Assembly (NCBI RefSeq): GCF_003641205.1
Contig: NZ_CP032762.1
Location: 5,042,001-5,106,000 of the forward strand
Length of the DNA stretch: 64,000 nucleotides
Direction: 5' to 3'
Source of the DNA: Rhodococcus sp. P1Y
Lineage (GTDB): Bacteria > Actinomycetota > Actinomycetes > Mycobacteriales > Mycobacteriaceae
Position numbers and translations under genes: made by a program. Below the pieces are notes generated by a model. It saw nothing but the letters and a program-made list of their open reading frames with translations, was not told the DNA's origin and made no database searches. This document shows positions 56,195 to 63,500 of the stretch, one piece after another; positions within the stretch are counted from its first letter, which is position 1, and each line of letters opens with the position of its first letter.

Positions 56195-57207
56195 AGCTTG
56201 CCGACGGCGTCGTCGATCATCGGGACGTACCGCTCGAGCGCCCACGGCACGGTCAGCGGGTTGATGATCGAGGAACCGGTGACGAACGGCTGCTCGGTCG
56301 GAGCAACCACCGATCCGCGCGCAATCGCCGGGATCTGGTTGTACGCGGGCTGAGCCTCTGTGTCACTGCGGTTTTGGGAATCGGAATAGAACGTGAAGAT
56401 CAGGTCCGAATCGTTCAGCAGGTTTGCGTTCTCGAGCCCGATGACCGACGAGTCGGTGCCCTCGGTCTCGTCGAGCGTGTAGACGACGGGGTCGACCTGC
56501 AGGCCGAGGGCCCGCACCATCGCGACGCGCTGCTCTTCGGCAAGGAAGACGCCGAGCGTGCCGGGACCGGTGTTGTAGATGTAGGAGAAGGTGAGGTCCT
56601 TGTACTCGGGATGCGCGGCGGTGGCGTCGGCGAACCGGCTCTTGATCTTGTCGATCTCGTCGGCGGCCTTCTGCTCTTCGCCCATCGCCTTGCCGATCAC
56701 GGAGATCTGGTCTTCCCAGGTGATGGTCCAGGGCTGTTCCTCGTAGGCGACAACGGGCGCGAACGCGTTCAGTGAGTCGAACTGCTGTTGAGTGATGCCG
56801 GACCACGGCGCGAGAATGAGATCCGGGTCGAGCGCGAGTACCGCTTCGACGCTCAGCTCGGTGCCGCCAGTGAACTGTTGGGGCAGGTGATCGTCGTCGA
56901 GCGCCTCGTCGATCCAGGGGAGGTACCCCGAATCGTCACTGCCCCAGGGGTATTCTTCGACAGCGACGGGAACGGTCCCCAGCGCGATCGCCGTCTCGGC
57001 CGAACCCATGCCGAGTGTCACGATGCGCTCTGGTTTCTCGGTGATGACTGCTTGCCCCAGAGCCGAATCGATCGTCACGGTCTCGAAATCGCCGCCGGTC
57101 GACTCCGTCGATACGCCCTCGGTCGACGAACTACAACCGCCGATCACCAGCGTGGCAGCCAGGAATCCGGACAGCACCGCGGTGCGCCGGCGAGAAGCGA
57201 GTTGCAT
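56191..57207 (-). CDS. Iron-siderophore ABC transporter substrate-binding lipoprotein
   Basis: A 338-residue FepB/FecB-type binding protein. The signal ends in a lipobox (LVIGGC). The fold signature is VTIDSALGQAVITEKPERIVTLGMGSAETAIALGTVPVAVEEY, LALDPDLILAPWSGITQQQFDSLNAFAPVVAY and ITWEDQISVIGKAMGEEQKA, with the long central helix. It captures a ferric siderophore outside the cell. No permease or ATPase gene adjoins it, so it must share components encoded elsewhere. An IdeR/DtxR-like box lies 31 bases upstream of its start, which predicts repression by iron. Confidence 0.92.
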   Translation of the reverse strand: MQLASRRRTAVLSGFLAATLVIGGCSSSTEGVSTESTGGDFETVTIDSALGQAVITEKPERIVTLGMGSAETAIALGTVPVAVEEYPWGSDDSGYLPWIDEALDDDHLPQQFTGGTELSVEAVLALDPDLILAPWSGITQQQFDSLNAFAPVVAYEEQPWTITWEDQISVIGKAMGEEQKAADEIDKIKSRFADATAAHPEYKDLTFSYIYNTGPGTLGVFLAEEQRVAMVRALGLQVDPVVYTLDETEGTDSSVIGLENANLLNDSDLIFTFYSDSQNRSDTEAQPAYNQIPAIARGSVVAPTEQPFVTGSSIINPLTVPWALERYVPMIDDAVGKL

Positions 57208-57237
57208 CGAAAGCCTTTCCTAGGGTCTGATCGAATG

Positions 57238-57256
57238 AAGAATAGGCTTACCTTCC
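57238..57256 (-). promoter_or_regulatory. IdeR/DtxR-type iron box
   Basis: On the minus strand GGAAGGTAAGCCTATTCTT resembles the IdeR consensus TTAGGTTAGGCTAACCTAA, with the core AGGTAAGCCTA well kept. It is in the promoter region of the siderophore-binding lipoprotein gene, 31 bases from the ATG, where iron-loaded IdeR would block transcription. Confidence 0.65.
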
Positions 57257-57304
57257 CTGAAATTTCAAATACGGTGAAACTTCGGGGACGCTACGGTGGA
57301 GCGC

Positions 57305-58120
57305 ATGAGTCTTCCCAGACCAGCACCCGATCGAACAGCAGTCGTGACCGGAGCGTCGTCCGGAATCGGCGACGCCATTGCGCGCGAACTGGCGAGGCGC
57401 GGCCATGGGGTAACCCTGGTCGCCAGACGGGCCGACAAGCTGGCGTCGTTGGCAGACGAATTGACGGCACTCGGTGTGCGCGCCGAAGTACTGCCCGCGG
57501 ATCTCTCGGTCAGATCCGACCGAGCCGAGCTACTCGGTCGCGTCGAGGCGCTGGGTCTGACACCGGACATCCTCGTCAACAACGCCGGACTCTCGACGCT
57601 AGGTCCCGTAGCCGCATCCGATCCGGACGCCGAGCTCAACATGATCGAGGTGGACGTCGCCTCCGTTGCCGACCTGTGCAGCCGATTCCTGCCGGGCATG
57701 ACTGCCCGTCGACGCGGAGCGGTGTTGAACGTTGCGTCGACCGCGGCTTTTCAGCCACTCCCCGGGCAGGCCGGCTACGGCGCGTGCAAGGCCTTCGTGC
57801 TGTCCTACACCCAGAGTCTCGTCGGCGAGCTGAAGGGCACTGGTGTCAGCGCGACCGCCCTGTGCCCCGGCCCGGTCGATACCGGCTTCGGCGAGGCAGC
57901 CGGCTTCGCGAAGGGCGATGCCGAAAAGGCACTGCCGCCGATGATGTGGGTCACGGCCGACGTCGTCGCGAAGACCGCGGTCGACGGCATGGCAAAGGGC
58001 CAGATGGTCGCGATCCCGGGTGTGGCCAACCGCGTGGGATCGATCTTCGCCGCCATCACCCCGCGAACCCTGATGGTGCCCATGCTTGCTCGCATCCATC
58101 CCGGACTGAAAAAGAGGTAG
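57305..58120 (+). CDS. Short-chain dehydrogenase/reductase
   Basis: A 271-residue classical SDR. The cofactor loop is VVTGASSGIGDAIARELARRG, the NNAG motif is LVNNAGLSTLG, and the catalytic Ser-Tyr-Lys are in NVASTAAFQPLPGQAGYGACKAFVLSYT. ARR after the second strand suggests NADP preference. The ATG at 57305 is chosen because GGTGGA lies 4-5 bases before it; an upstream GTG is part of that site. It is followed after 6 bases by the SRPBCC gene, so the two are co-expressed. Substrate unknown. Related YohF/DltE-like SDRs are often annotated as ketoacyl reductases without evidence. Confidence 0.9.
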   Translation: MSLPRPAPDRTAVVTGASSGIGDAIARELARRGHGVTLVARRADKLASLADELTALGVRAEVLPADLSVRSDRAELLGRVEALGLTPDILVNNAGLSTLGPVAASDPDAELNMIEVDVASVADLCSRFLPGMTARRRGAVLNVASTAAFQPLPGQAGYGACKAFVLSYTQSLVGELKGTGVSATALCPGPVDTGFGEAAGFAKGDAEKALPPMMWVTADVVAKTAVDGMAKGQMVAIPGVANRVGSIFAAITPRTLMVPMLARIHPGLKKR

Positions 58121-58126
58121 CTGGAC

Positions 58127-58621
58127 ATGACCCGCGAATTCACCGTCTCCGACAGCGTCGTCGTGAACGCCTCTGCCCGCGAGCTGTACGACGCCATCAG
58201 CGACCCGACACGGATGGGAACCTGGAGTCCCGAGAATCTCGGCGCCCACGTGACCAATCCTCGCGAGACCACTTATGTCGGAATGGAATTCGATGGAAGA
58301 AACAAGCGTGGCCGCGCACAGTGGGTCACCCGGTCGACGGTGACGGTGGCCGATCCAGGCAAGGCTTTCGAATTCCGAGTATTCGCAATCGGCGTGAAGT
58401 CGCCTCGGATCAAGGGCGCGAACGCGACGTGGCGCTACGACTTCGAGACGGTTCCGGAAGGTACCCGGGTGACCGAGACCTGGACCGACGACCGCCGGAA
58501 GTGGCCGGACGCAGTGTCATTGGTGTTCGACAAGATCGTCACGAGCGGTAAGACGTTCCCGCAGTTCCAGCGTCGCAACATCGCCAAGACCCTCGACAAT
58601 CTACGCAAGCACTACGCCTGA
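58127..58621 (+). CDS. SRPBCC (START-like) domain protein
   Basis: A 164-residue polyketide-cyclase/START-type domain. Family features are the N-terminal DSVVVNASARELYDAISDPTRMGTWSPE, the central beta-sheet and the long C-terminal helix after WTDDRRKWPD. Such proteins bind hydrophobic ligands in a cavity, and some are cyclases or lipid carriers. It starts 6 bases after the SDR stop, so a joint role in lipid or xenobiotic metabolism is possible. No catalytic residues can be assigned. Confidence 0.88.
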   Translation: MTREFTVSDSVVVNASARELYDAISDPTRMGTWSPENLGAHVTNPRETTYVGMEFDGRNKRGRAQWVTRSTVTVADPGKAFEFRVFAIGVKSPRIKGANATWRYDFETVPEGTRVTETWTDDRRKWPDAVSLVFDKIVTSGKTFPQFQRRNIAKTLDNLRKHYA

Positions 58622-58666
58622 GCACGTTCGCGCCGCGTCGTCGGCGGCGGGCTTGTCCGCTTGCGC

Positions 58667-59173
58667 TCAGGCCCTGTCGAACACTCCTCGAACGTAGGCC
58701 GCCTGACCTGCGTGCTGTAGGTCGTCGGAGACCACCGAGACAAGGCGAACGCCGAGCGTGACCGGGGGCTCCCAGTTTTCGTCGACCACCCGATCCAGAT
58801 CGTCGGCGCTCAACGAGTTCACGTAGGCAACGGTTTTGGCATACACGGCGTCGTGGTAGTCACGCAACAGATCCGCTCCGGTGGTGACCGCCGCGACGTC
58901 GCTCGAAGACTGGCCGTAGCCGATCGCACCGTCGTCGAACGGCAGAGCGAACCGCTCGTTCCATCCGTCCGCGGTCCATATCTGTTCGCTGCCCGCGACA
59001 CCGGCGACGTGGTCGTCCTGAACCCTCGTCAAATGCCAGATCAACCATGCGATCGTGTTGGCGTCCGAATCGACCCGGTACGTCAACGCCGGGGCAGGGA
59101 TGTCGTCGAGGGTGTCGTGCACGACCTCCTTGATGCGTCCGAAAGCATCGGCCAGCACTGCAGCGTGATTCAC
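58667..59173 (-). CDS. DinB/DUF664-family (mycothiol transferase-like) protein
   Basis: A 168-residue four-helix DinB-type protein. Metal-ligand His candidates are in TIAWLIWHLTRVQDDHV and in DDLQHAGQAAYVRGV. The family includes mycothiol-dependent maleylpyruvate isomerase-like and S-transferase enzymes, fitting an actinobacterium that uses mycothiol as its thiol. The reaction is unknown. The gene is divergent from the quinone-reductase gene, and a palindromic repeat occupies the spacer just upstream of its start (59194-59251). Confidence 0.88.
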   Translation of the reverse strand: MNHAAVLADAFGRIKEVVHDTLDDIPAPALTYRVDSDANTIAWLIWHLTRVQDDHVAGVAGSEQIWTADGWNERFALPFDDGAIGYGQSSSDVAAVTTGADLLRDYHDAVYAKTVAYVNSLSADDLDRVVDENWEPPVTLGVRLVSVVSDDLQHAGQAAYVRGVFDRA

Positions 59174-59193
59174 GTAGTGGTCCCTTCATTCTC

Positions 59194-59251
59194 GCGGCTC
59201 CGCCGCCCGTGAGTGCGTAGTTACCTTCGAAGGTAACTACGCGTGCACCTG
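59194..59251. repeat. Copy of the dispersed palindromic repeat between divergent genes
   Basis: GCGGCTCCGCCGCCC (59194-59208) leads into GTGAGTGCGTAGTTACC. The inner part at 59216-59241 is a perfect 26-bp palindrome centred on TTCGAA. The right outer arm is degraded to GCGTGCACCTGC. It is the same family as 14271, 51359 and 60323. Confidence 0.8.
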
Positions 59252-59303
59252 CGGGGTACCCACACTCGGAATTTTCACCACCCGGACCCCTGTTGAACCC
59301 ACC

Positions 59304-60317
59304 ATGAAGGCAATCGCATACTCCCGCAACGGTGACTCCTCGGTACTGAACCTCGTGGAACGCGAGGTCCCCGAGCCCGGACCGGGCGAGGTCCGCGTCA
59401 AGGTCGTGGTCTCGGGCGTGAACCCGACGGATTGGAAGAACCGAACCGGCGCCACTGGCGAGCTGGCTTTCGACGAGGTGGTCCCCAACCAGGACGGCGC
59501 CGGCATCATCGACGCGGCAGGTCCGGGTGTCGAAGGCCTCGCCGTCGGCGACCGAGTCTGGCTCTACCTCTCCCAGCACCAGCGGCCCACCGGCACCGCA
59601 CAGGAGTACACGGTGGTGCCCGCCACCCGGGTCGTCCGACTTCCCGAGAACGTCAGCTTCGACGTCGGCGCCTCCCTCGGTGTACCCGCAATGACAGCTC
59701 ACCGCGCACTGACCGTGTCCGAGGACGGACCGACACATTTGGCTCCTTCGTCGTTGGAAGGCAAGACGGTCCTCGTGGCCGGTGGCGCTGGAGCCGTCGG
59801 ACATGCGGCGATACAGCTGGCTCGGTGGGCAGGGGCGACCGTGATCACCACCGTCAGCGGCCCCGAGAAAGCCGCACTTGCGACGGCCGCCGGTGCGCAT
59901 CACGTCGTGAACTACAAGACCGGTGACGCCGTGGCCGAGATTCGCGCAGTCGCGCCGAACGGCGTCGACCTCGTCGTCGAGGTGGCTCCAGCGCAGAACG
60001 CCGAACTGAATGCGGCAGTGACCTCGACCCGCGCGTCGATTGCCGTGTACGCCAACAACGGCGGCGACACGATCACCCTCGATGTCCGGCCGAACATGGT
60101 CCTGAACACGCGATACCAGTTCATCCTGCTCTACACCGTCGGCGAGGCGGCATTGAAAGCAGCCGAGCAGGACGTGTCCAACGCAGCTGCGGCTGGAGTA
60201 TTGAATGTCGGCGAGGACGCCGGGCTGCCGCTGCAGCGATTCCCGTTGGCAGATTCCGCTGCTGCCCACGACGCCGTCGAGAACGGGTTCGTCGGAAAGG
60301 TTCTGATCGACATCTGA
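59304..60317 (+). CDS. NADPH:quinone reductase (zinc-independent MDR)
   Basis: A 337-residue medium-chain dehydrogenase/reductase without the structural-zinc Cys cluster. It has MKAIAYSRNGDSSVLNLVEREVPEPGPGEVRVKV at the N-terminus, the substrate-domain NQDGAGIIDAAGPGVEGLAVGDRVW and the Rossmann loop VAGGAGAVGHAAIQLARWAGATVITTVSG. It is typical of quinone oxidoreductase/zeta-crystallin-like enzymes that reduce quinones or enones with NADPH. It is flanked on both sides by copies of the palindromic repeat. Confidence 0.92.
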   Translation: MKAIAYSRNGDSSVLNLVEREVPEPGPGEVRVKVVVSGVNPTDWKNRTGATGELAFDEVVPNQDGAGIIDAAGPGVEGLAVGDRVWLYLSQHQRPTGTAQEYTVVPATRVVRLPENVSFDVGASLGVPAMTAHRALTVSEDGPTHLAPSSLEGKTVLVAGGAGAVGHAAIQLARWAGATVITTVSGPEKAALATAAGAHHVVNYKTGDAVAEIRAVAPNGVDLVVEVAPAQNAELNAAVTSTRASIAVYANNGGDTITLDVRPNMVLNTRYQFILLYTVGEAALKAAEQDVSNAAAAGVLNVGEDAGLPLQRFPLADSAAAHDAVENGFVGKVLIDI

Positions 60318-60322
60318 GCTGC

Positions 60323-60396
60323 GTGCGGCTCCGCCGCCCGTGCGTGCGTAGTTACCGCCGAGTGTCATTACGCACGCACGGGCGGCGGAGCCGCAC
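60323..60396. repeat. Near-perfect 74-bp copy of the dispersed palindromic repeat
   Basis: The first 28 bases (60323-60350, starting GTGCGGCTCCGCCGCCC) are exactly complementary to the last 28 (60369-60396). The arms continue with partial pairing around a loop at about 60356-60363. It is the best-preserved member of the family in this window. It starts 6 bases after the quinone-reductase stop codon, where it could also act as a bidirectional terminator. Confidence 0.88.
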
Positions 60397-60453
60397 TTTG
60401 CTGCTTTGGCAAACAATCTTGCGCGATACTGCGCCACCCGGCATTCTGGAAGC

Positions 60454-61068
60454 ATGCACACACACGACGAGCCAGTATTCGACCAACCGTTCTGGGACAA
60501 CCTGTACACCGAGCAGGACCAGCGCTGGAGCGGCAATGCGAATCCCGTTCTCGTGGCCGAGGTATCGAAGCTCACTCCGGGGACAGCCCTCGACATCGGC
60601 AGCGGCGAAGGCGGCGACGCCCGGTGGCTGGCCGACAACGGCTGGAGAACTACAGGAGCCGACATCTCCGAGGTCGCGATCGAGCGTGCACGCGCACATC
60701 AAGGTGGCCGCGATATCGAATGGCTTCACCGTGACCTCCTGGAGTGGGAACCGGAGAACACTTACGACCTGGTGACTGCGCACTTCTTTCAGCTTCCGCC
60801 GCACCAGACGGGACCGGCCTTCACGCGGTTCGGAGCCGCCGTCGCCACCGGCGGACATCTGCTCATCGTCGGTCACAGCCCACACGACCACCTCGCATCG
60901 CAGCACAAACACGCTCAACTGCTCTTCGACGTCGACGCGATCACGTCGCTGTTCGACGGCGATGACTGGACAGTCGTGGTGGCCGAGGATCGGGCCCGCG
61001 AATCCGCGGACCCGGACGGCACTCCGGCCGAGCGCAAGGACACCGTCGTGCTGCTTCGACGCCGCTAG
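60454..61068 (+). CDS. Class I SAM-dependent methyltransferase
   Basis: A 204-residue methyltransferase. The SAM-binding motif I is ALDIGSGEGGDARWLADNGW, then TGADISEVAIERARAH with the acidic residue for ribose, and YDLVTAHFFQLP as motif II. It is similar to small thiopurine/tellurite-resistance-type methyltransferases. The ATG at 60454 (MHTHDEP) is chosen. The open frame extends to 60406, but that extension runs into the flank of the palindromic repeat. Substrate unknown. The VanZ gene follows after 17 bases. Confidence 0.9.
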   Translation: MHTHDEPVFDQPFWDNLYTEQDQRWSGNANPVLVAEVSKLTPGTALDIGSGEGGDARWLADNGWRTTGADISEVAIERARAHQGGRDIEWLHRDLLEWEPENTYDLVTAHFFQLPPHQTGPAFTRFGAAVATGGHLLIVGHSPHDHLASQHKHAQLLFDVDAITSLFDGDDWTVVVAEDRARESADPDGTPAERKDTVVLLRRR

Positions 61069-61085
61069 AACCTAAGCTGGGCCGA

Positions 61086-61430
61086 ATGCCGCTGAAGTAT
61101 TACGTTCCGCTCGCGATCTCGGGTTTCGCGGCCCTGATCATCCTGTTCACCCCGGCGTCGGGAGTGCCGAGCGGATTCGAGCACAGCGACAAGATCATTC
61201 ACTTCTCCCTCTTCGCTGCGCTGGCGTACAGCTCACGATTTGCCGCGATCGGCGTCATGAAGACCCTGACCTGGACGGTGGGTTTCGCGATCCTGTCCGA
61301 AGTCCTGCAGGCAGTGTTGCCGCTGGGCCGCAGTGGCTCCGCACTCGATGCCTTGTTCGACGTGTTCGGGGTCATTGCGGGCCTGCTGGTCGCCGTGCGC
61401 TTCGTCCCTGCCCGGTCAGCTATACACTGA
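61086..61430 (+). CDS. VanZ-family membrane protein
   Basis: A 114-residue protein with about four short hydrophobic segments and the VanZ-like pattern SDKIIHFSLFAALAYSSRFA and LSEVLQAVLPLGRSGSALDALFDVFGVIAGLLVAVRF. VanZ relatives lower sensitivity to some glycopeptides, but the general role is unknown. The gene is 17 bases after the methyltransferase and 5 bases before the Stealth gene, so it may be part of a surface-polysaccharide unit. Confidence 0.85.
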   Translation: MPLKYYVPLAISGFAALIILFTPASGVPSGFEHSDKIIHFSLFAALAYSSRFAAIGVMKTLTWTVGFAILSEVLQAVLPLGRSGSALDALFDVFGVIAGLLVAVRFVPARSAIH

Positions 61431-61435
61431 GCACA

Positions 61436-63076
61436 ATGCTCCGGGGGTCCTCGGCTCGCACAGCCGCCTCCGGAAGGGTCACCATCACCTCGACGTCCGC
61501 CCCGCACGATATCTACCTCGTACCTCCCGAGCAGGATTCCGACGACCCCGTTCTGGGCGCGTCCGCCGGCTCGACGGCGCGTCTGACGGACCGCACCGAC
61601 GTCATTCCGTTCGGGGGACGATTCGCCCTTCGGATCACTTCTACAACGCCGCACCAGGCGATGGTCGAGGACCTGCTGTTCGTTCGGGACGCGCTCGACA
61701 AAGCACACATCGCCTATCTCCTGGTACGCGGCAATGACGAACGGCCGGTCATTGCGCTCGACGAAAACTCACGCGAATCGACCAAAGCTGCACTGATAGC
61801 CGCGTGCGTCTCCGAGCCGTTCTATTGCAAGACGGTCGACGTCAAGCGCGGCAAAGCGGTTCTGCTTGCCGACGGCCTGCCCGCCGACACGTCGGAGGCC
61901 CGCATCTTCCGCCTGTATCGTCCGCGCGCCGAGCCGAAGAGCGGACTGAACTACGGCGCGTCCACGGCAGTGCAGCTGGAGTTCTGGGCGTTCTCCCCAT
62001 CGGAAATTTACCTACCGGTGGAGAATTCGCTCACCCGACGCACAATCAAGCCCGACGAGGCAGTCCGCGGAACCGTCGAACGATTCGGCAAGACCTGGCC
62101 GACGATCGAGAACATGTTCGCCGACCACGCGTCGGATATCAATTTCGACGTCGACATCGTGTTCTCCTGGGTCGACGGTTCGTCGGCAGAATTTCAGGCA
62201 CAACGTGCTCGGCGTATGCAGAACTACGTCGTCGGAGAGGGTGACGCATCGGCCGCGCGTTTCCGGCAGATCGACGAACTGAAGTACGCGCTGCGCTCGA
62301 TCCACATGTATGCGCCGTGGATTCGCCGGATTTTCGTCGCCACCGATTCCGACCGTCCCGCGTGGCTCGCCGATGACCCGCGTGTCACCTTCGTGCCGAG
62401 CGAAACCTTCTTCGTCGACACATCGGTTCTGCCGACACACAATTCACAGGCCGTCGAAGCTCAACTGCACCACATCCCCGGCTTGTCGGAGCACTTCCTC
62501 TACTCGAACGACGACATGTTCTTCGGTAGGCCGGTCGGTCCGCAGATGTTCTTCTCCCCCGGCGGGATCAGCATGTTCATCGAGGCGACGACCCGAATCG
62601 GATTGGGTTACAACGACGCCGACCGCAGCGGTTTCGAGAACGCGGCTCGGGTGAACCGTCGCCTGTTGCAGGATCGATTCGGTCTCATGACCACTCGCCA
62701 CCTCGAACACGCGGCAACACCGCTGCGCAAGAGTGTGCTGCAGGAGATGGAGAACGAATTTCCCGACGAGTTCGCCTCCACCGCGGCAAGCGTTTTCCGC
62801 GCGAGCACCAACATCTCGGTGACGAACTCGCTGTACCACTACTACGCCCTGATGAGCGGCCGAGCCGTCGTACAGCGCGACGCGAAAGTCACCTACATCG
62901 ACACCACCGCGCACGCCGGGTTGCACCTGATGGAGAGCATGCTCCCGAAACGGGCCGTCGATTTCTTCTGCCTCAACGACGGCAGTTTCCCCGAGGTCGA
63001 TCTCGAGGTTCGCACCCGCCGCGTCACCGAGTTCCTCGACCGGTACTTCCCGATCGTGGCGCCCTGGGAAAGTTAG
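61436..63076 (+). CDS. Stealth-family sugar-phosphate transferase
   Basis: A 546-residue Stealth protein, which transfers hexose-1-phosphate units to capsule or exopolysaccharide. The conserved blocks are CR1 (DVDIVFSWVDGSS, about 239-250), CR2 (RFRQIDELKYALRSIHMYAPWIRRIFVATD, about 276-305), CR3 (THNSQAVEAQLHHIPGLSEHFLYSNDDMFFG, about 340-370) and CR4 near residues 470-510. An N-terminal domain of about 230 residues precedes them, as in other actinobacterial members. It is probably cytoplasmic. The VanZ gene directly upstream may be co-transcribed. Its stop overlaps the stop of the convergent MerR gene by 4 bases. Confidence 0.93.
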   Translation: MLRGSSARTAASGRVTITSTSAPHDIYLVPPEQDSDDPVLGASAGSTARLTDRTDVIPFGGRFALRITSTTPHQAMVEDLLFVRDALDKAHIAYLLVRGNDERPVIALDENSRESTKAALIAACVSEPFYCKTVDVKRGKAVLLADGLPADTSEARIFRLYRPRAEPKSGLNYGASTAVQLEFWAFSPSEIYLPVENSLTRRTIKPDEAVRGTVERFGKTWPTIENMFADHASDINFDVDIVFSWVDGSSAEFQAQRARRMQNYVVGEGDASAARFRQIDELKYALRSIHMYAPWIRRIFVATDSDRPAWLADDPRVTFVPSETFFVDTSVLPTHNSQAVEAQLHHIPGLSEHFLYSNDDMFFGRPVGPQMFFSPGGISMFIEATTRIGLGYNDADRSGFENAARVNRRLLQDRFGLMTTRHLEHAATPLRKSVLQEMENEFPDEFASTAASVFRASTNISVTNSLYHYYALMSGRAVVQRDAKVTYIDTTAHAGLHLMESMLPKRAVDFFCLNDGSFPEVDLEVRTRRVTEFLDRYFPIVAPWES

Positions 63077-63450
63077 TGGCCGGCCTCGCTCACCGCGTAC
63101 TCCGTGCACTGAACACACCGCGTGAGCAGGTCGTGTCTGCAGGAGATCACGTGCAGTAAGAACTGTTCCGAACTGTCCAGGTGGGCTCGTTGAGTGCGAA
63201 TGGCCTGTATTCGGCGCTCGATCACGGCTGTCCTGCCGGGTTCGCTTCTGTGCAGGATCGACCGAATATCCGGCAGACTGATCCCCACCCGCCGGCATGC
63301 CAGGACGATGCGGAGGCGCGTGAGGTTCTCCTCGCTGTACTCTCGCTGCCCCGTCGAAGTCCGCTGGGGACTCACGACACCCATGTCGTCCCAGTGCCGC
63401 AAGACATGCACTTCCGTTCCGAGCACATTCGATACCTCGCCGATCTTCAT
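63073..63450 (-). CDS. MerR-family regulator with three C-terminal cysteines
   Basis: A 125-residue MerR-type activator. The winged HTH is MKIGEVSNVLGTEVHVLRHWDDMGVVSPQRTSTGQREYSEENLTRLRIVLACRRVGISLPDI. The dimerising helix covers about residues 72-100, and the C-terminus holds C104, C112 and C115 (ISCRHDLLTRCVQC). The cysteines could bind a metal or sense oxidants. Start at ATG 63450, since the long upstream extension is non-coding. The gene is divergent from an alpha/beta hydrolase, and a SoxR-box-like palindrome with a 19-base promoter spacer lies between them (63464-63494), so the hydrolase is the likely target. Confidence 0.9.
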   Translation of the reverse strand: MKIGEVSNVLGTEVHVLRHWDDMGVVSPQRTSTGQREYSEENLTRLRIVLACRRVGISLPDIRSILHRSEPGRTAVIERRIQAIRTQRAHLDSSEQFLLHVISCRHDLLTRCVQCTEYAVSEAGH

Positions 63451-63463
63451 ACGCTCAGTATTC

Positions 63464-63494
63464 TTGACCTCAGGTCGACCTGAGGTTTTACCGT
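63464..63494 (+). promoter_or_regulatory. MerR-type promoter with perfect 18-bp palindrome
   Basis: CCTCAGGTCGACCTGAGG (63468-63485) is a perfect palindrome lying between TTGACC (63464-63469, -35) and TACCGT (63489-63494, -10). The spacer is 19 bases, the over-long spacing used by MerR/SoxR activators that twist DNA. The palindrome resembles the SoxR site CCTCAAGTTAACTTGAGG. The hydrolase ATG follows only 6 bases after the -10, so its message is probably leaderless or nearly so. Confidence 0.75.
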
Positions 63495-63500
63495 ATCGGC

